A stretch of DNA of 17,568 nt from an uncultured Pseudomonadota bacterium (GTDB lineage: Bacteria; Pseudomonadota; Gammaproteobacteria; Burkholderiales; Thiobacillaceae), in NCBI GenBank assembly GCA_903883985.1, contig CAISDD010000437.1, positions 1 through 17,568 on the forward strand. Reading direction: 5' to 3'. The notes below the pieces were generated by a model. It was given only the letters and a program-made list of their open reading frames with translations, did no database searches and had not been told where the DNA came from. Position 1 is the stretch's first letter, and the number at the start of each line of letters is the position of its first letter. A program made the position numbers and the translations under genes. Below, one piece after another: positions 14,233-17,568 of this stretch.

Positions 14233-15552
14233 GTGCGTTTTTCCCGCAGCCTGCGCTCCCGTGTCGCCACGGCATTCGCCGCAGTTGGTGGCGGGGTTTC
14301 CCTGGTGATCGCCATCGGCCTCTATTTCGGCGCCCAGGATGCCGGCGAACGCCTGATCGACGAGACACTCAATGCCGAAATGCAGGATTACCATGCCCGG
14401 CGCACCCGCAATCCGCACTCATTGCCGCCCGCCACCGTCACCTTGCTGGGCTATGTCTACCCAGGCGGCGCGAATGACCCCGTATTGCCGAAGACACTCG
14501 CCGTACACCCCCCAGGATTCCACCACGTTCACCTGGGTGGCATCACGTATCGCCTGGCGATCGCCGATCAGGGCTGCACACGGTATTACCTACTGTACAA
14601 CGAGGTCTTGTTCCACGATTGGCAAGTCCGCCTCACCCTGTTCCTGGCTGTTTTCGTCGCCCTGATGGTATTGATTTCCGGCGGCCTCGCCTTCTGGCTG
14701 GCGGAGCGGGTGATCGAGCCGGTCAAGGAATTGGCGCGACGTGTGCGTAGCATCGGTCCGGACACCCCGCACGCCGGATTTTCCGCCGACTTCCCACCCG
14801 ACGAAGTGGGCGAACTGGCCCGAGCCTTCGAGCAAAAACTCGACCGCCTTGCCGCCTTCATCGAGCGTGAACGCGCCTTCACCGCCGATGTCTCTCACGA
14901 GCTGCGCACGCCCCTGGCGGTGATACGCGGCGCTGCGGAGGTGTTGCTGGCGGATGAAACCCGCCCCGAGAAGGAGCGCCAGCGCCTGGAGCGGATCGAA
15001 CGCGCCGCCATCTACATGTCGGACCTCTCCAACGCCTTGCTGGCAATGGCCCGCGAGCGCGACGAAGCACGGCGCGAGTCGGTCGATCTGGCGAGTCTGC
15101 TTCAGGAAATCCTGGACAAGCACCAGCACCTCCTGCGCGGCAAGGCGGTGGACGTGGTGCTGGAAATTCAGGCCGGCCCGGCGCTGAATGTCGACCCCAA
15201 CCTGCTATCCATCCTGGTCGCCAACCTGGTGCGCAACAGCTTCACCTATACCGAACGCGGGACGGTACACATACTCCTGGACGCGTCCCACCTCAGCGTC
15301 AGTGACACCGGCCTGGGCATCCCGCGCGAAGCCCTGAACCGCGTCTTCCAGCGCCTGTACAAAGGCAAGCACAGCCTGGGCGCCGGCATCGGCCTCTCCC
15401 TGGTCAAGAAAATATGTGACCGTTACGGCTGGAATATCGAATTGGACAGCGAGGAAGGGAAAGGCACGCGAGCGGTGTTGACATTTTCCAATTGTTTTCC
15501 AAAATTGTCTTCCAATTGTCTTCCAATTGACGCGCATTTGACCCACCCTTGA
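14233..15552 (+). CDS. Membrane sensor histidine kinase
   Basis: 439 aa with a GTG start at 14233, 11 nt after the regulator stop. TM1 is about 11-33 and TM2 about 133-157, enclosing a periplasmic sensor of roughly 100 residues. That sensor contains a His cluster (H92, H97, H98, H100, in AVHPPGFHHVHLGG). A HAMP-like segment follows, then the H box FTADVSHELRTPLAVI with H222, the N box NLVRNSFTYT (N331, N335), the G1 box SDTGLGIP (D358) and the G2 box GAGIGLSLVKK. All catalytic motifs are present, so it should autophosphorylate and act on the adjacent regulator. Typical kinases of this type end near TRAVLTFS; here about 20 extra residues (420-439) are encoded by a tandem DNA repeat. The signal sensed is unknown. 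Confidence 0.94.
   Translation: MRFSRSLRSRVATAFAAVGGGVSLVIAIGLYFGAQDAGERLIDETLNAEMQDYHARRTRNPHSLPPATVTLLGYVYPGGANDPVLPKTLAVHPPGFHHVHLGGITYRLAIADQGCTRYYLLYNEVLFHDWQVRLTLFLAVFVALMVLISGGLAFWLAERVIEPVKELARRVRSIGPDTPHAGFSADFPPDEVGELARAFEQKLDRLAAFIERERAFTADVSHELRTPLAVIRGAAEVLLADETRPEKERQRLERIERAAIYMSDLSNALLAMARERDEARRESVDLASLLQEILDKHQHLLRGKAVDVVLEIQAGPALNVDPNLLSILVANLVRNSFTYTERGTVHILLDASHLSVSDTGLGIPREALNRVFQRLYKGKHSLGAGIGLSLVKKICDRYGWNIELDSEEGKGTRAVLTFSNCFPKLSSNCLPIDAHLTHP
15484..15529 (+). repeat. Four tandem TYTTCCAATTG-type repeats, possible regulator-binding site
   Basis: Units are TTTTCCAATTG (15484-15494), TTTTCCAAAATTG (15495-15507) and TCTTCCAATTG twice (15508-15518, 15519-15529). Three units are 11 bp and one is 13 bp. 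They lie at the 3' end of the kinase gene and end 85 nt before the SulP start at 15615. A TTGACG hexamer at 15549-15554 could be a -35 box downstream of them. Direct repeats about 11 bp apart are the usual layout for OmpR/PhoB-family binding sites; the functional assignment is inference. Confidence 0.6.
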
Positions 15553-15614
15553 CGCTGCGTAAACCAGTGTATTGGCATGATGGAGCAACGATTTCCCATC
15601 CGCCGAGCACACTC

Positions 15615-17411
15615 ATGTCGCTGCCCACCGTTCAAAGTATGCCCGTATGGGCACGCCCATTCGTCCCCTTCCTGGCCTGGCTGCCTCGCGTCAGCCGCCG
15701 CACGACCAAGGAAGACATCATGGCCGGACTGACCGGTGCCATGGTCGCCCTTCCCCAGGGTGTGGCCTTCGCCACGATCGCCGGAATGCCGCCCGAATAC
15801 GGGCTTTATGCCGGCATGATCCCGGCGGTGATCGCGGCCCTGTTCGGCTCCTCCTGGCATCTCGTTTCCGGCCCCACTACGGCGGCCTCCATCGTGCTGT
15901 TCTCGGTGCTCTCGCCGCATGCCGAACCCGGCAGTGCCCACTACGTCAGCCTGGCGCTGACCTTAACCTTCCTGGTCGGCATCATCCAGGTCACCATGGG
16001 CCTGGCCAAGCTGGGCACCCTGGTCAACTTCATCTCGCATTCGGTCGTCACCGGCTTCACCGCCGGCGCCGCCATCCTGATCGCGACCAACCAGATGAAG
16101 CATTTCACCGGCCTGGCGATCCCCCGCGGCACCTCCTTCGCAGACACCTGGGGCATGGCATTCAATCACTTCAACGAGATCCATCCCTGGGTGTTCGGGG
16201 TGGGCCTGGCAACGCTGCTGCTCGGCATCGTGGTGAAGCGCTGCTTGCCCAAGTTGCCCTACATGATCGTCGCCATGCTCGGAGGCTCCGCCTTGGCCGC
16301 AGTCTTCACCGCATGGAAAGGCGCGCAACTGGCGACGGTCGGCGCCCTGCCTGCCGTCCTGCCGCCGCTGTCCGTGCCCAGCCTGAGTGCGGAAGACATT
16401 CTCGCGGTGGCCTCCGGCGTGGTGGCGGTGACCTTGCTGGCACTCACCGAAGCCGTCTCCATTGCCCGCGCGTTGGCGGCCCGTTCCGGCCAGCACGTGG
16501 ATGGCAACCAGGAATTCGTGGGACAGGGACTCTCCAATCTCCTCGGCAGCTTCTTCTCGGGCTATGTGGCCACCGGCTCCTTCAACCGCAGCGGCGTGAA
16601 CTACGCAGCCGGCGCAAAGACGCCCATCGCCGCCATGTTGGCCGGAATTTTTCTTCTGTTACTGGTCTTGCTCGTGGCGCCCTGGGCGCGATATCTACCG
16701 AATGCGGCGATGGCCGGCATCCTGTTCCTGGTGGCCTGGGGCCTGATCGACTTCGACGAAATCATCCACGTCCTGAAAACCAGCCGTGCCGAATCCGCCA
16801 TCCTGCTCTCCACCTTCGCCTCGACCCTGTTCCTGGCTCTGGAGGAGGCCATCATCATCGGCGTACTGATGTCGCTGTCCCTGTATCTGTCACGCACTTC
16901 CAAGCCTCAGGTGCGTGTGCGCACGCCGAACCCGAACAGCAGCAGCCGCAAGTTCACCGATGCCGAGAACGCCCCGGAGTGCCAGCAAATTCGTTTCGTG
17001 CGCATCGACGGCTCGCTGTTCTTCGGCGCCACCTCTCACATCCGTGAATCCCTCGCGGCACAGGATCAGGAGAACCCGAAGCAAAAGCACATCGTCATCG
17101 TCGCCCACGGCATCAACTTCATCGACCTGGCCGGCGCCCAATACCTGGCCGAGGAAGCACAGCAGCGCCGCGCCGCGGGCGGTGGCCTGTATTTCATTCG
17201 CGTCAAGGACATCGTGCAGGAACAGCTAGCTGAAAGTGGCGCCCTCAAGATCATCGGCGGCATCAACCTTTTCGACTCTAAAACCGAGGCGATCAGGGAA
17301 ATCTACGAGCGCATCGATCGCGATGTTTGTGCCACCTGCAAGACCCGCATCTTCCGCGAGTGCGCCGAAGTGGCGGTGGAGAACGTCATCACTGCGGAGC
17401 CGGTGCAGTAA
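15615..17411 (+). CDS. SulP-family anion transporter with STAS domain
   Basis: 598 aa from the ATG at 15615. A TTG at 15549 overlaps the kinase stop and keeps the frame open, but it adds 22 residues without SulP similarity and has no Shine-Dalgarno. Transport domain about 33-430: PQGVAFATIAGMPPEYGLYA, GSSWHLVSGPTTAASI, NQEFVGQGLSNLLGSFFSGY, GSFNRSGVNYAAGAKTP. STAS about 455-568 with NFIDLAGAQYL, lacking the phosphorylatable Ser. The tail has C572-x2-C575-x7-C583 (VCATCKTRIFRECAE), the same motif as in the SulP-Usp protein, to which it is strikingly similar throughout; the two are likely paralogues. The product is an inner-membrane anion transporter; sulfate or bicarbonate are the plausible substrates. 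It follows the two-component genes and may be their direct target. Confidence 0.93.
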   Translation: MSLPTVQSMPVWARPFVPFLAWLPRVSRRTTKEDIMAGLTGAMVALPQGVAFATIAGMPPEYGLYAGMIPAVIAALFGSSWHLVSGPTTAASIVLFSVLSPHAEPGSAHYVSLALTLTFLVGIIQVTMGLAKLGTLVNFISHSVVTGFTAGAAILIATNQMKHFTGLAIPRGTSFADTWGMAFNHFNEIHPWVFGVGLATLLLGIVVKRCLPKLPYMIVAMLGGSALAAVFTAWKGAQLATVGALPAVLPPLSVPSLSAEDILAVASGVVAVTLLALTEAVSIARALAARSGQHVDGNQEFVGQGLSNLLGSFFSGYVATGSFNRSGVNYAAGAKTPIAAMLAGIFLLLLVLLVAPWARYLPNAAMAGILFLVAWGLIDFDEIIHVLKTSRAESAILLSTFASTLFLALEEAIIIGVLMSLSLYLSRTSKPQVRVRTPNPNSSSRKFTDAENAPECQQIRFVRIDGSLFFGATSHIRESLAAQDQENPKQKHIVIVAHGINFIDLAGAQYLAEEAQQRRAAGGGLYFIRVKDIVQEQLAESGALKIIGGINLFDSKTEAIREIYERIDRDVCATCKTRIFRECAEVAVENVITAEPVQ

Positions 17412-17568
17412 CTTCTCAATATGTCAAGGCATAGTGCGGTCAGCGCCCGTTCACGCGGGGTAGTGATGTAACCCACCCCAGGCAGGTTGAAGAAGCACTG
17501 GCGAGTCCCTGTAGCGCAGGCATCCTTGCCTGCGTCTTTGAAAACAGCCGGCCGGAAGCCGGCGCTGC
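17412..17568. repeat. Intergenic tail with two REP-like hairpins
   Basis: No gene is seen in the 157 nt after the last SulP gene. Two hairpins lie at the end: GCAGGCA (17516-17522) with TGCCTGC (17527-17533), loop TCCT; and GCCGGC (17547-17552) with GCCGGC (17558-17563), loop of 5 nt. The pair is arranged like a dispersed proteobacterial intergenic repeat and continues to or beyond the window edge. It may also serve as the 3' end of the SulP transcript. Confidence 0.6.

Noticed and set aside
8301..17411. Firm substrate assignment (sulfate versus bicarbonate) for the SulP proteins
   Set aside because: Sequence motifs alone do not separate the two; no carbonic anhydrase, RuBisCO or sulfur-assimilation gene lies in the window to decide it.
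1..17568. tRNA, rRNA or riboswitch
   Set aside because: No recognisable tRNA cloverleaf, rRNA segment or known riboswitch core was seen on reading; a covariance-model scan was not possible here.

Overview
This is a GC-rich proteobacterial window with a long membrane-protein cluster. The visible part of AmpD, the complex I/hydrogenase-4-like subunits and the three SulP transporters look most like a beta- or gammaproteobacterium, possibly a chemolithoautotroph. That placement is inference from protein style and gene content; no rRNA or other phylogenetic marker is present.

Layout. Positions 1-248 (minus) hold the 5' part of ampD. Positions 412-8141 (minus) hold six genes in the order hyfB-hyfC-hyfE-hyfF-hyfG-hyfI (transcription runs right to left). 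They encode two antiporter-like subunits, a NuoH-like subunit, a NuoK-like subunit, a fused NuoC/NuoD-like large subunit and a NuoB-like small subunit. Directly upstream on the same strand is a SulP anion transporter (8301-10415) with an unusual coiled-coil insertion. A 455-nt divergent intergenic region follows. On the plus strand come a SulP-STAS-Usp-Usp fusion (10871-13504), an OmpR-family response regulator (13544-14221), a histidine kinase (14233-15552) and a third SulP-STAS protein (15615-17411). The window ends in a repeat with two hairpins.

Main biological reading. The Hyf-like large subunit has lost all four cysteines that hold the NiFe centre in hydrogenases (Ser251, Ser254, Ser541 and Gly544 stand at those places), while the small subunit keeps its Fe-S cysteines. 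The complex is therefore not a hydrogenase. It belongs with the energy-converting-hydrogenase-related (Ehr) complexes. No ferredoxin-like subunit, no third antiporter subunit and no hydrogenase maturation gene is visible. A SulP transporter appears to share its operon, and two more SulP genes plus a two-component system lie divergently. I infer an energy-coupled anion uptake module, with bicarbonate the most attractive but unproven substrate, controlled by the local two-component system.

The second theme is invasion of the hyf operon by small repeats. There is an 11-copy heptamer array between hyfG and hyfI, a related heptamer run in frame inside hyfG, a palindromic repeat in frame inside hyfG, and C-rich/G-rich hairpin elements between hyfB/hyfC and hyfE/hyfF. 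Another inverted repeat follows hyfI. The histidine-kinase gene ends in four CCAATTG-type repeats, mostly 11 bp apart, which also form the upstream region of the third SulP gene and are a plausible binding site for the response regulator.
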